NCBI GenBank assembly: GCA_016125475.1
Contig: WGLR01000033.1
Location: forward strand, 29,688-93,687
DNA from: Betaproteobacteria bacterium
GTDB taxonomy: Bacteria; Pseudomonadota; Gammaproteobacteria; Burkholderiales; Ga0077523
Length of the DNA: 64,000 bases
Reading direction: 5' to 3'
In this document: positions 53,282-63,879 of the stretch, one piece after another
Layout of the letters: each line of letters opens with the position of its first letter
How positions within the stretch are numbered: the stretch's first letter is position 1
Program-made: the position numbers and the translations under genes
Notes under the pieces: generated by a model
Database searches by the model: none
What the model was told of the DNA's origin: nothing
What the model saw: only the letters and a program-made list of their open reading frames with translations

Positions 53282-56200
53282 TGCGCCGCGACGACGAAGC
53301 GACCGTTCGGCACCGCGCCGAAGACGTCGGGGGCGTACATGGCCTCCACCCGCGTCGCCGGAAGCTGGAACTGCCCCGCGTTGTCGAGCCGCAGGGTGTA
53401 CTCGACGTGCAGCGTGCCCTTCGGCACGAAGCGGTAGTAGGCACGGAACGCGGTCGCGCCGCGTTCCTCGAATGCCGGCCAGGCCGAGCCGCGACTGCGC
53501 TCGTCCGCCGTGATGAGCGCCGCGTCGCCGCCCAGCCCCGTGCCGAGGATCGTGGAACCCGCGGGAATCGGATCGTCCACGACGACCCACGTCATGTCGG
53601 CCTGTGCCTCGATGTCCAGACGCACCCGCACGACGTCGCCACGCGTCCAGCGCGAGGCGTCGCCCGTGACGGCCGTGACCGTCCTGCGGACCCGGTAGCC
53701 GTTCGCGAGCGGCGCCTCGAGCGGCACCGCGGCACGGCTCTGCACCGTGACCCAGGGCCGGCCCGTTCCGTCCTGCACGACTTCGAGCGGCGCTCCCCTC
53801 TCGGGCCACGCGAAATCGAGCGCCCCCCCGGCCGGATCGTGCCGCCAGTCGAGCCGGCACGTCGCGTCACCGAGGGACGCGCGCGTGACACCCGTCACCG
53901 GCTCCCGCTCGAAACGCGCCGAGAACCGGTCCAGGGCGACCGTGCCCCACGCGTTCGCGACCGTCGTGCTCCAGCGGCCGGCCTGCTGCCGCGCGAGCGC
54001 GCCCCGTGCCATGCGCGGCAGTTCGGCCCGCCACTGCGGATCGTCCGCGAGTGCCGCGAGAGCCCGGTTCGCGTTCACGTCCCCCGAGACCATGAGCCAC
54101 CAGAGATAGTCCGAGCGCTCGGTCGAGAACCGCATGACCGTTCCCCGGAACTCGAGACGCGCGCGCAGGATCCGTGCGGCCTGCTCGAGCCGCTTTTCGC
54201 GCTCGGGGAGCCCGTGCCAGCGTCGCGCGACGCCGTACCAGTCGATCACGGTCGAGGTCGGCCAGAGATCCGGTTCCACGCGAAAGGACGACACGACACC
54301 CGGATCGAGGCCGTCGTCGTAGCGCGTGAGCGCGTCGAGCGCCGCGACCTTGCGTATCGCGAGGTCGGCTGTGGGCAGGCTTCCGTAGCGCACCACCGTA
54401 CCCGCGAGGAACCCCCGGAGCCCGGTCAGCATGCGGCCGAGCTGCGGTTCGGGAATCCGGTGCCCGGACGCCTGTGCGATCGCGAGCAGGTATGCCGTCA
54501 GCGTGTCGCTGCCCTGCCCCATCGACGGGAAGTACTTCGCGAGCCCGTCGCGGTCGAGGTAGGTGGGCAGCGCCTCCATGACGCCCCCCCACGCCGCATC
54601 GTCGTGCAGCGCCACGGCCTTCGACACGCGCTGCTCCAGACAGTCGTACGGATAGGCCTGCATGTAGTCGCGCACGCCGGCGAGGCCGTCCGCGAGACGC
54701 GGCCGCACCTGCAGCGACACGCCGCCGCGCCCGGGCACGGCGCCGGCTGGCCGCGTGACGGTCATCGCGACCGGGCCGTCGAGCTGCCGCAGGGTCGCCT
54801 GCAGCACACGCACCGGCAGGGCCTCGACGACCTTCTGGGCGACCCGCATCCGGTCGCCGGCGCCGTTCCCGCCGGACGTTGCCGCGACCGTCCACGCGAG
54901 CGAGGTCGCGCCCTCCGGTGCCGTCACGTCCCAGCTCACCACGCGCGATTCGCCGGGCTGCAGCGTGACGGACCGCGACGCGAGTGCCGGCGCTCCGGGA
55001 AGCCCGGCAGGCGCGGGCACGACGCTCGCCGTCAGGTCGAGCGAAGCGGGCGCGTCGGACGCGTTGCGCACGGTGAAGCGTGCGGTGAACCGGTCACGCT
55101 CGCGCACGACGGGTGGCAGCCCGGACAGGAGCTGGACGTCCTGCGTGGTGCGGACGGTCGTCGAGCCCGTCCCGAACAGGCCGCTGCCGGCGCTCGCCAC
55201 GGCCACGATCCGGAACCGCGTGAGCGAGTCGTTCAGCGGCACGTCGAACACGGCGTGACCGTGGCGGTCGAGCTTCACGCGCGCCTTCCAGAAGAGCAGC
55301 GTGTCGAACAGCTCGCGCGCGTTCTGGCGGCCGCCGCCACCACCGGTCGGCCGCGCCTTCTTGCCGAAGTGACGCTTGCCCACCACCTGCATCGCCGCCG
55401 TCGCGGTCTCGACCTCGATGCCGCGGAGCTGCATCATCGCTTCGAGCAGGTTCCACGACGTGTTCGGCATCATCTCGAGCAGCCCTTCGTCCACGGCCGC
55501 CACCGCGATCTCGGCGTCCTTCGGCAACGCCTTGCCGTCCGCGCGCGAGACATCCACCTGCACGCGTGCCTTCTCGCGCACGCGGTAGACGGACCGGTCG
55601 GATCCCACCTTCACGTGCAGTTCGTGCGCGCGCCAGCCCACGCGGATCTCGGCGATTCCGAGCCGGAAGGCCGGCTTGCCGAGGTCGACGAGCGCCGTCG
55701 GCTGCACCCCCGCGACCCGCCCGCGCACCGCGAGGACCGACACGAACGCGTTCGGCGCGTAGCTGCCCTTGACCGGGACCGACACCACGGGCGACTTGCC
55801 CGACAGCGTCGTCACGAAGCCGTCGATCACGCCCTCGCGCTCGACGGTCACCAGCGCGGTCCCGTGACGGAACGGCGAGCGCACCTGGAACACGGCCGTC
55901 TCGCCGGGCTCGTACTGCTTCCGCTCCGGCAGCACGTCCATCCGGTCGTCGTTCGCGACGTCGAACCACCAGTCCTCCGACCCGGCCACCCAGACCTCGC
56001 CGTGGGCGACCGACGCGCGACCCTCCGCATCCCAGGTCGCCGCCCGCACGATCAGGTTGCCCGATACGCTCACGGGCGCCTCGCAAGAGAGGATGCCGTG
56101 GGCGTCGGTCTCGCCCTCGCAGAACGGTCCGACACGACGGATGCGGTCCCCGTATTCGTAGGCGTAGAACCCGCCGACCAGTCGCTTGCGATGGGAATAG

Positions 56201-59028
56201 GCCGCGCGCTCGAACAGATCGACCACCACGCGGACGCCGGCCTTCGGCCTGCCGGAGGTGTCGACGGCGATCACGTGCAGACGCACCCTGTCCTTCGACA
56301 GTGCCCAGTCCGCGGGCTTCACGCCGAGCAGGATGCTCGAGGGCCAGAGCGTCGCGCGCGCCGATCTCGCGAGGATCTGTCCGTTCGGGTCCGCGTACTC
56401 CATCTCGGCGACGAGGTCCCGCGGGCGGTCGGAGCTTTCCCACCCGGACACGCGCGCGCGCCCTGCACCGCCGGTGTCGAGATCGACGACCTGCGTCGGC
56501 AGCGAGTGCGACTGGGCGTCGACGTCCCCTGCGGGCGTGCCGTCCTCCGCGCGATCCTCGCCGTTCTCGTCGACGAACAGCCCCGTGCGGCCGTCACGCC
56601 GGCCCTCCCGCACGTCGCCGTTCGCGAACACGACACCCTCGTGGTCCGGGAACGTCACCGTCGCCGGCTCCGTGATCGCGCGCAGCTTCACGTTCTGCCC
56701 GCCCGCGCCGCCGCCCGACAGATAGGCGAGCTGCACCCCGACATCGACGGCATCGACGCCCACGAGCGGCTGCGCCGGCATCTGGACCTGGGCCTTCAGC
56801 ACCGGCACGCGGAACGCCTGCACGCGGAAACTGCCGGACAGACGGTCCGGAAGGCCGCGGGGCCGTGACTTCCCCTTCTTGCCGGGGGTGCCGAGCAGGA
56901 CCTCGTACTCGCCGAGGTGCGCGTCCTTCGGCACCACGAAGGTCGACGTCGCGCTGCCGTTCACCCACTCGAGCGGCAGCGTCCAGCTCTGCTGCGTGCC
57001 CACGTGGCGCACGAGTGCGCGCTCCGGCAGGTCCGCGGCGGGCGCGAACGCGAAACCCCTGCTCGTGCGGCGCCTCACGAAGTGCTTCATGCTGACGGTC
57101 TCCCCCGCCCGCACGAGCGTGCGATCGAACACCGTCGTGAAGCTGTCCGGGCCCTCGAATCCCGCGCGCCGCAGGTTGAATCGCCAGGTCGCGATGCCCT
57201 CGTTCCAGTCCGAGAGCACGAACGACGCATCGTCGCCCTTGCGGGCGGTCACGAAGAGCTGGCGGTCCCACTTCGCCGTGCAGCCGGGCAGTGCGGAACG
57301 CTCGGGCAGACTCTTCGGCACCCGCACGATGCCCGAATGGTCCGTGCGGCCGCCGAACAGGACCTTGCCGCTGCAGTCCATGACCGCGACGTCGGCGCGC
57401 GGGACCGGCTGGCCCCGGTCGAGCGAGGTCACCCAGACGAGCGAGCTCTCGCGGCCCCACTTGAAGTGGACGGCGAGGTTCGTCACGAGTGCGCCCGCGG
57501 ACACGTAGTAGGGCTTGCCGTCCTTCAGCAGCGCCTGGCCGAGCTTCGGGCTCTTCACCTCCACGACGTAGAGGCCGGGCGCCCTGAACGGAATCCCCAC
57601 GACGCCGAAATCCGCGGTGCCGCCGGGGCGGGGGACGGTGAGCGACGACGTGTGGTCCCCGGGGCCGAAGATGCTCCCGGAAACATAGCCGCCCTCGGTC
57701 CACCGCGCCTCGCCCGCATCGAGCCGCTTGAGCCAGTGCATGACCGCCTTCGGCGACTGCACGCGCAGCATGCGGGCGTCGAGCCCCTTGCCGTCGCCCG
57801 CCCCCGTCACCGAGGCCACCTGCCCCGAGAGGGAAGGTTCGACGTTGCGCACGGTGAGCGGCAGCGCCGGATCGGCGTGGAGCTCGAGAATGCCGAAGCG
57901 CGCCGCGAACTTCACGAGCGGCGGCGCGGGATCCGTCCGGACGGTCAGCGGGAAACGCCGCGCGTTCGCGAGCGGACGACCGCTGTCGTCGACGAGACCG
58001 TCGGGCAGGGAGAGCGTGAAGGCTGCCGCCTCCGGGAACGGTCCCGGAAACGTCACGGACTCCACGAATCCGGACCTGCGCTCGTCGTCCGTGAACCGGG
58101 GCGCGTAGACCTTTCCGTCCTCGCCCCTGAGGCGCACGCGACCCGCGACGTCGACCGCCACCGGCGCGGTGAACGCGACCGTCATGGGAAGCACGGGCAG
58201 GCAATTGCTGCGCGCGCTGGTGCGCCGACAGCTGAAGGCTGCCGTGAAGACCGGGCGCACCTTGAACGGGAGCACCTGATCGCCCGTCGACGCGACTCCG
58301 CCCGGCGTGCTGATGCCTGCCCCCCACACGAGGTGCACGGCGGCTTCGTTCGGGAGCCGCGCCCGGCACGCGACGAGCACGACGGGCAGCGCGTCGGGAC
58401 GCGGATCGTGCGCGAACGTCGCGTACTCCGCATCGGTCAGCACGCGCCGCGCCACGCGGTCGACGAAGTCCCGCTGGCTCGCGAGGATGGTCTCACGGTC
58501 CTTCCCCGTCACGACGCGCACGGGCACGCGGTCCTGGCGTCCGGAGACGTCGCACCACGCGAAGCGGAGGATCGAGGCCGGCGTGGCGGGTGCGTCGAGC
58601 CCGAGCACGAAGACCTGGTTCTCGTCGATCGACTCGTCGCCCTGCCACGGCACGGACTCGAGCACCGTGGGCCCGCCGGTCGTGAACTCGAACGCCGCGG
58701 GTGGCAGCGCAGTGCCGGCGAGATCGTGCACCCCCGGACGGAGGCTGAAACTGCAGCGCACGCCGGCAGCGAGATCACGATCGAAGTCGTAGACCCAGCT
58801 TCGATCGTCGATCCAGTGCCCGGAACCGGGCGCATCACAGGCGATCTCGAAAGGCTCGAGGAGCGCGGGCGCACCGAACGGAACCATCGGCGAGTCGAAG
58901 CGTGCGACGACCTGCCGCACGCCCTTCACCTCGCCCTGCGGCGAGAACGACACCACCCGGGCCGTCGCGTCCGCGGCGGCAATCCATGACACGACCATGC
59001 AGAGCATGGCGAGAATCCAGCGGCTCAT
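53278..59028 (-). CDS. Bacterial alpha-2-macroglobulin family protein with thioester motif
   Basis: About 1916 aa, signal peptide, MG-type domains, YPYDCLEQRVSK (CxEQ thioester); overlaps pbpC start by 4 nt. Confidence 0.94.
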   Translation of the reverse strand: MSRWILAMLCMVVSWIAAADATARVVSFSPQGEVKGVRQVVARFDSPMVPFGAPALLEPFEIACDAPGSGHWIDDRSWVYDFDRDLAAGVRCSFSLRPGVHDLAGTALPPAAFEFTTGGPTVLESVPWQGDESIDENQVFVLGLDAPATPASILRFAWCDVSGRQDRVPVRVVTGKDRETILASQRDFVDRVARRVLTDAEYATFAHDPRPDALPVVLVACRARLPNEAAVHLVWGAGISTPGGVASTGDQVLPFKVRPVFTAAFSCRRTSARSNCLPVLPMTVAFTAPVAVDVAGRVRLRGEDGKVYAPRFTDDERRSGFVESVTFPGPFPEAAAFTLSLPDGLVDDSGRPLANARRFPLTVRTDPAPPLVKFAARFGILELHADPALPLTVRNVEPSLSGQVASVTGAGDGKGLDARMLRVQSPKAVMHWLKRLDAGEARWTEGGYVSGSIFGPGDHTSSLTVPRPGGTADFGVVGIPFRAPGLYVVEVKSPKLGQALLKDGKPYYVSAGALVTNLAVHFKWGRESSLVWVTSLDRGQPVPRADVAVMDCSGKVLFGGRTDHSGIVRVPKSLPERSALPGCTAKWDRQLFVTARKGDDASFVLSDWNEGIATWRFNLRRAGFEGPDSFTTVFDRTLVRAGETVSMKHFVRRRTSRGFAFAPAADLPERALVRHVGTQQSWTLPLEWVNGSATSTFVVPKDAHLGEYEVLLGTPGKKGKSRPRGLPDRLSGSFRVQAFRVPVLKAQVQMPAQPLVGVDAVDVGVQLAYLSGGGAGGQNVKLRAITEPATVTFPDHEGVVFANGDVREGRRDGRTGLFVDENGEDRAEDGTPAGDVDAQSHSLPTQVVDLDTGGAGRARVSGWESSDRPRDLVAEMEYADPNGQILARSARATLWPSSILLGVKPADWALSKDRVRLHVIAVDTSGRPKAGVRVVVDLFERAAYSHRKRLVGGFYAYEYGDRIRRVGPFCEGETDAHGILSCEAPVSVSGNLIVRAATWDAEGRASVAHGEVWVAGSEDWWFDVANDDRMDVLPERKQYEPGETAVFQVRSPFRHGTALVTVEREGVIDGFVTTLSGKSPVVSVPVKGSYAPNAFVSVLAVRGRVAGVQPTALVDLGKPAFRLGIAEIRVGWRAHELHVKVGSDRSVYRVREKARVQVDVSRADGKALPKDAEIAVAAVDEGLLEMMPNTSWNLLEAMMQLRGIEVETATAAMQVVGKRHFGKKARPTGGGGGRQNARELFDTLLFWKARVKLDRHGHAVFDVPLNDSLTRFRIVAVASAGSGLFGTGSTTVRTTQDVQLLSGLPPVVRERDRFTARFTVRNASDAPASLDLTASVVPAPAGLPGAPALASRSVTLQPGESRVVSWDVTAPEGATSLAWTVAATSGGNGAGDRMRVAQKVVEALPVRVLQATLRQLDGPVAMTVTRPAGAVPGRGGVSLQVRPRLADGLAGVRDYMQAYPYDCLEQRVSKAVALHDDAAWGGVMEALPTYLDRDGLAKYFPSMGQGSDTLTAYLLAIAQASGHRIPEPQLGRMLTGLRGFLAGTVVRYGSLPTADLAIRKVAALDALTRYDDGLDPGVVSSFRVEPDLWPTSTVIDWYGVARRWHGLPEREKRLEQAARILRARLEFRGTVMRFSTERSDYLWWLMVSGDVNANRALAALADDPQWRAELPRMARGALARQQAGRWSTTVANAWGTVALDRFSARFEREPVTGVTRASLGDATCRLDWRHDPAGGALDFAWPERGAPLEVVQDGTGRPWVTVQSRAAVPLEAPLANGYRVRRTVTAVTGDASRWTRGDVVRVRLDIEAQADMTWVVVDDPIPAGSTILGTGLGGDAALITADERSRGSAWPAFEERGATAFRAYYRFVPKGTLHVEYTLRLDNAGQFQLPATRVEAMYAPDVFGAVPNGRFVVAAQ

Positions 59029-59176
59029 GACCTTGGGCCCTGCTTGCGAACAGCCCCGAGTGTATGCGATGGCGTGACGGGCGTTCGGGGCGCGCCCGCC
59101 GTCCGGGCGGGGAGCGACGGGCGCCACGCCGGACGGGGAACGTCCGATGGGTGCCGCGAGGAGCGTGAAGTCTCGA

Positions 59177-59593
59177 TCAGGGGGCGGTGCGGGCGCAGGC
59201 GAAATCCAGAGTGGCGCGGCCCGGCGAATCCGGCTCGATCCGTTCCCAGATGCGCTTCATCGGCCCGGTCGTGATCAGCACGTGGCCGTCCATGCCGATC
59301 ACCTCGACCGAGACCGCGCGGTGCTGCGCGCGGAGACAGTCGCACTCGACGACGCCCAGGGTCTCCCGGATGAGCGGCATGCCCGGCGTGTCGCCCATCG
59401 GGTGCGGTGCCAGATACACGACGCGCTTCACGAGACGCACGATTTCACCGGTCCGCGAGAGCGCGGCGTCGTCGACGAAGTGCTCGCCCTCGGCGTCGCC
59501 GCCGACACGCACCCAGCGGGTGGCCAGCGCGGGCGCGCACGCCACGGCCAGTGCCACCCCCGCCGCGAACGCGGCCATGGCCCGTCTGATCAT
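59177..59593 (-). CDS. Small exported protein, surface-adhesin-E-like
   Basis: Signal peptide MIRRAMAAFAAGVALAVACAPALA; TRWVRVGGDAEGEHFVDDAALSRTGEIVRLVKRVVYL...VVECDC. Confidence 0.65.
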   Translation of the reverse strand: MIRRAMAAFAAGVALAVACAPALATRWVRVGGDAEGEHFVDDAALSRTGEIVRLVKRVVYLAPHPMGDTPGMPLIRETLGVVECDCLRAQHRAVSVEVIGMDGHVLITTGPMKRIWERIEPDSPGRATLDFACARTAP

Positions 59594-59788
59594 GATGACT
59601 CCTGCATTGCACCGCCCGTCCCGCTGTGACAGCATCCGGACACCCGCGGGAGCATACCCGTTTCGCACCACGTGCGGTGCGTGTGGCCGGATGAACTTCG
59701 CCACCCCCGCCCGCGTCCACAATGAGATGAACCGCGAAAGCCACCGGGTGGCCCGCCGTCGCCGCGGAACGCCCTCTCCCGACACGCG

Positions 59789-62700
59789 ATGACCGATCCG
59801 ACCGGAAGCCCCGCCCCGATCGCCGGAGCCGGACAGCCGGCCCGGGCGCGACCGTCCCTTCTCCTGCGCATCGCGAAGTGGACCGCCTGGACGCTGGCCG
59901 CAATCGTGCTGCTCGTCGCCGGCGCCGTTGCGTACGTCGCGTTCGTGGGCGTGACCGTGGACGCGTCGCTGCTGCGCGACCCGATCGCCTCCGCATTCTC
60001 GGATGCCCTGCACCGGGAGGTCCGCTTCGACGGTCCCGCCGAGATCGAGATCTCCGGCGAACCGTGGCTGCGCATCGGCGGGCTTCACGTCGCGAATCCC
60101 GGCGGCTTCGGCAACGGCACGCTCGCGAGCCTGGGCGAAGTCCGTCTCGCGGTCGACCTCTGGCAGCTCCTGCAGCACCGCGTGCACATCCGCGAGCTGT
60201 CGGGGTCGGACGTGACGGTGCGACTCGTGACCGCGCCCGACGGCAGCAACAACTGGACCTTCCAGTTTCCGAAACGGACGCCCGCGCCCGCCGCGACACC
60301 GGACGGCGCGCCGAAGCGGACGGCACGCGACGCGGCGCTCATGCTCGACATCCGCAAGGTCTCGCTCCGGCACGTCACGGCCGAGTACGTCGCGCGCGAC
60401 GGCACCAGTCACTTCTTCGATCTGGACTCGCTCGCGGGCGAAGCGCGGCAGGGCGAGCAGATGCAGCTCACGATGCAGGGGCGCGTGGAGAAAAGCTTTC
60501 CCTATTCCGTCTCGTTCACGGGGGGGCCGCTGTCGGCGCTGATCGGCTCGGCTGCCCCCTGGCCGATGACGCTCCGGCTCGAGTTCCTGAGTACCGTGCT
60601 GAACCTCCGGGGCGACGTGCGCGGCACGAGTGGCGACGTCGACTTCGCGCTCGGCACGGCAGACCTCTCGGAACTCGCGCGCCTGCTGCAGACGACGTTT
60701 CCGAAGGTCGGCGCCTCCGCGCTGGCGGGCCACGTGAAGTTCGACGCGCAGCACGTGGCCGTGACGGGCCTCACGGGCGTGATGGGCGCGACGTCGATGC
60801 GCGGGACGATCGCGTTCGACTCGAGCGGGCCACGACCGAAGGTGACCGGAGACCTCTCGCTGCCCACGCTCGACCTGAGGCCGTTCCTGTCGGAAAAGCC
60901 GGACACGACGGAGGAGCCTCCTCGCAGCCTGCGCGACACGTACCGCGAACTCGCAGCCGCGACGTTCTCGCTGCGGGCGCTCCGGGGCTCGGACGTCGAC
61001 CTGAGACTGGCCGTGATCCAGTGGCTGAACCTGCCCGGAAACGTGCACGACGCCGTGCTGCACCTCAGGCTCGACGACGGCCGCCTCGAAGCCCCGGTCG
61101 CGGCGGTCGTGACGGGCGTCGCGCTCCACGGCACCATCGCCGCGGACGCGACGACGGATCCTCCGCAGTTCGAACTCGCGCTCGGCACGGAGGATTCGAA
61201 TCTCGGCGGCCTCGCGGAACTCCTCACCGGCGCGCGCGGGGTCGAGGGTCACCTCGGCCGATTCTCGCTGCGCCTCGCGGCGCGGGGCGACCAGGGCTCC
61301 GAGCTCGTCCAGAGTCTCGACGTGCACCTGGACGTCGATCGCGGCCGATTCAGCTACGGGAACATCGAGGGCGGGCGTCCCGTGAAATTCGCGCTCGACC
61401 GGCTGCGCGTGGCGCTGCCGGCCGGCAAGGCCCTGTCGGGGTCCCTGAGCGGCAACCTGCTCGGACAGCCCGTGCGGGCCTCGCTGAGCGGCGGCACGCT
61501 CGAACGCGTGATGCTCGACCAGCGCACGCCGCTCGCGCTCCGCGTGCGTTCCGGCACGGTCCGCGCGCGGCTGACCGGAATTCTCGAAGCGCCCGGCGAA
61601 CACGCCGGCCCGGAACTCGACTTCGACCTGTCCGGCAGGCGGACCGCCGACGTCGCGCGCTGGCTCGGCATTCCGGCCGGAGCGAGCGTTCCCGTCGCGC
61701 TGAGCGGCCACGCCTCGATGACGAACACCACGTGGCGCGTGGACGATCTCGCGTTCCGGCTCGGCCGCACGCGCTTCGACGCGACGGCACGCAGCACGCT
61801 CGTGGATGGCCACCCGCTGCTGCACCTCGAGCTGAAGTCGCCGCTCATCGACGTGGCCGAACTCCAGTCCCTGCTGCCTCCGCGCCGCACGCCGCGCCCC
61901 GCGGGACCCGACGACGGCAGGCCGGTGCTCGACATACCCATCCTCCCGAAGGGCATCGACCTCGGCAACGCCGACGTGCAGGTGCGCGTGCAGCGCGTCG
62001 AGGGCACGCCGCTCGTGCCGCGCGACCTCGCGTTCGACGGCCGCATACGGGACGGCGCGATGCAGCCCTCCGCGTTCGGCGCCACGATCGCCGACATTCC
62101 GTTCCGCGGCGCGGTCTCGCTCGACCTGCGCGGCAGCCAGCCCACGAGCAGCCTGTGGCTCGCCGCGCAGGACGTCGACGTGGGCAGCCTGCTGCGCCGC
62201 TACGGACTCTCGCGCGACCTCGAGGCGCACGTCGGCGCCATACGGCTGAACCTCACCGCGCGCTCGAGCCTGCTCGGCGAGCTGCTCGCGCGCTCGGAGC
62301 TCATCGGCAACGTCGACGACGCGGTCGTCACGCTGCGCGACCCGAACACGCACGCGGAGGCCCGGGTGCTGCTGCATTCCGGCGAGCTGAGCGCCAGACC
62401 CGGGCAGCCCGTGCGTCTCGACCTGGAGGGCTCCGTCGACAAGGTACCCATCCACCTCGGGCTCGTGACGGCGACGGCCGAAGAGCTCGTGAAGCCGCAC
62501 GCGCGCGTGCCGTTCCGGCTCGACGCGAAGGTGCCGGACCTGAACGTGCAGCTGCAGGGTGCGGTCACCAAACCGGTCGGCAAGGGCGACGTCGTTCTGG
62601 ACCTCAAGCTCGACGGCACGCGCTTCGACAAGCTGAACGGGCTCGTGCGCGCGTCACTGCCGCCCTGGGGCCCCTACTCGGCATCCGGCCGCTTCCGGAT

Positions 62701-63781
62701 GTCCGCCCGTGGCTACGAGGTGTCGGACCTCGAACTGCGCGTGGGCAGCAGCACGCTGCGCGGCCACGGCCTGCTGGACACCGCGCGCCCGAAACCCAGG
62801 CTCGACGTGACGCTCAGCGCACCGACGATCCAGCTCGACGACTTCGAGTTCGGGAACTGGTCGCCCGTGGAGAAGAAGCCCGAACAGGAGAAGACGCTCA
62901 CGACCGGAGAACTCAAGGCGAAGGCCGCGGCCGCGAGCGACAGGGCGCAGAAGCTGCTGAGTCCCGCGGTGCTGCGCCGGCAGGACGTCTTCCTCGACGT
63001 GCGTGTCGACCAGGTGCTGTCGGGCAAGGACAAGCTCGGCAGCGGACACCTCGAGGCAAGGCTCGAGAACGGCCGCGCGGACATCGGCCCGGTCGACGTG
63101 AACATACCTGGCGGGTCGGCGCGCCTGTGGCTCGGCTACGAACCGACGGACCAGGAAGTGAAGGTGAACACGCGGATCGACGTCGACCACTTCGACTACG
63201 GCATCCTCGCGCGACGCATCAAGCCGGACACGGACCTGCGCGGCAAGTTCAGCCTGAAGCTGGACGTGAACTCGCACGCACGGTACCTCTCGGACATCCT
63301 CAAGTTCGGTTCGGGGAAGATCGACTTCGCGGTCTGGCCCGTGAACATGAAGTCGGGCGTCTTCGACCTCTGGGCCGTGAACGTGCTCGTGGCACTCGTG
63401 CCAGCGGTCGACCCCGCGTCCGCGTCGCACATCAACTGCGCGATCGGGCGCTTCTCCCTGCAGGACGGACGCCTCGTCGACCGCACGATCCTGCTCGACA
63501 CGAGCCGGATGCGCGTGCGGGGACAGGGCCGCGCGAACTTCCGCGACGAGGAACTGAAGCTGCGCATGCAGCCGAAGCCGAAGGTGCCGCAGTTCCTGAG
63601 CCTCGCGACCCCCATCGAGGTCACCGGAACCTTCGGGAACTTCAAGGTGGGCGTGAGCGCGGGAGACATCCTCGGGACGGTCGCGCGCCTCGCGAGCTCG
63701 ATCTTCTGGGTGCCGATCGAGAAGCTCGTCTCGAAGAGCATCCCGGCCGACGGCCACGACGTCTGCGACGGGCCGCTGTAG
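59789..63781 (+). CDS. AsmA family protein (1330 aa)
   Basis: N-terminal TM; VTVDASLLRDPIASAFSDALHREVRFDGPAEIEISGEPWLRIGGLHVANPGGFGNGTLASLGEVRLAVDLWQLL; beta-rich repeats. Confidence 0.88.
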   Translation: MTDPTGSPAPIAGAGQPARARPSLLLRIAKWTAWTLAAIVLLVAGAVAYVAFVGVTVDASLLRDPIASAFSDALHREVRFDGPAEIEISGEPWLRIGGLHVANPGGFGNGTLASLGEVRLAVDLWQLLQHRVHIRELSGSDVTVRLVTAPDGSNNWTFQFPKRTPAPAATPDGAPKRTARDAALMLDIRKVSLRHVTAEYVARDGTSHFFDLDSLAGEARQGEQMQLTMQGRVEKSFPYSVSFTGGPLSALIGSAAPWPMTLRLEFLSTVLNLRGDVRGTSGDVDFALGTADLSELARLLQTTFPKVGASALAGHVKFDAQHVAVTGLTGVMGATSMRGTIAFDSSGPRPKVTGDLSLPTLDLRPFLSEKPDTTEEPPRSLRDTYRELAAATFSLRALRGSDVDLRLAVIQWLNLPGNVHDAVLHLRLDDGRLEAPVAAVVTGVALHGTIAADATTDPPQFELALGTEDSNLGGLAELLTGARGVEGHLGRFSLRLAARGDQGSELVQSLDVHLDVDRGRFSYGNIEGGRPVKFALDRLRVALPAGKALSGSLSGNLLGQPVRASLSGGTLERVMLDQRTPLALRVRSGTVRARLTGILEAPGEHAGPELDFDLSGRRTADVARWLGIPAGASVPVALSGHASMTNTTWRVDDLAFRLGRTRFDATARSTLVDGHPLLHLELKSPLIDVAELQSLLPPRRTPRPAGPDDGRPVLDIPILPKGIDLGNADVQVRVQRVEGTPLVPRDLAFDGRIRDGAMQPSAFGATIADIPFRGAVSLDLRGSQPTSSLWLAAQDVDVGSLLRRYGLSRDLEAHVGAIRLNLTARSSLLGELLARSELIGNVDDAVVTLRDPNTHAEARVLLHSGELSARPGQPVRLDLEGSVDKVPIHLGLVTATAEELVKPHARVPFRLDAKVPDLNVQLQGAVTKPVGKGDVVLDLKLDGTRFDKLNGLVRASLPPWGPYSASGRFRMSARGYEVSDLELRVGSSTLRGHGLLDTARPKPRLDVTLSAPTIQLDDFEFGNWSPVEKKPEQEKTLTTGELKAKAAAASDRAQKLLSPAVLRRQDVFLDVRVDQVLSGKDKLGSGHLEARLENGRADIGPVDVNIPGGSARLWLGYEPTDQEVKVNTRIDVDHFDYGILARRIKPDTDLRGKFSLKLDVNSHARYLSDILKFGSGKIDFAVWPVNMKSGVFDLWAVNVLVALVPAVDPASASHINCAIGRFSLQDGRLVDRTILLDTSRMRVRGQGRANFRDEELKLRMQPKPKVPQFLSLATPIEVTGTFGNFKVGVSAGDILGTVARLASSIFWVPIEKLVSKSIPADGHDVCDGPL

Positions 63782-63817
63782 GCGCGTTCGGCGTTTTTTT
63801 CGCGGCCCCCACCCCAA

Positions 63818-63842
63818 CCCTCCCCCGCAAAGCGAGGGAGGG
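63818..63842. repeat. GC-rich palindromic (REP-like) hairpin
   Basis: CCCTCCCCCGC-AAA-GCGAGGGAGGG, 11-bp stem with one mismatch, downstream of asmA. Confidence 0.6.
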
Positions 63843-63879
63843 GGCGAGTGCGTAGGGTGCGTAGATACCGTTATGGAAA

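Noticed and set aside
53149-56868. 1239-aa plus-strand ORF
   Set aside because: Antisense to the alpha-2-macroglobulin gene; arginine/histidine-rich shadow translation
59878-63855. 1325-aa plus-strand ORF overlapping asmA in another frame
   Set aside because: Frame-shifted reading of the asmA gene, R/A-rich; the 59789-63781 frame has the AsmA signature
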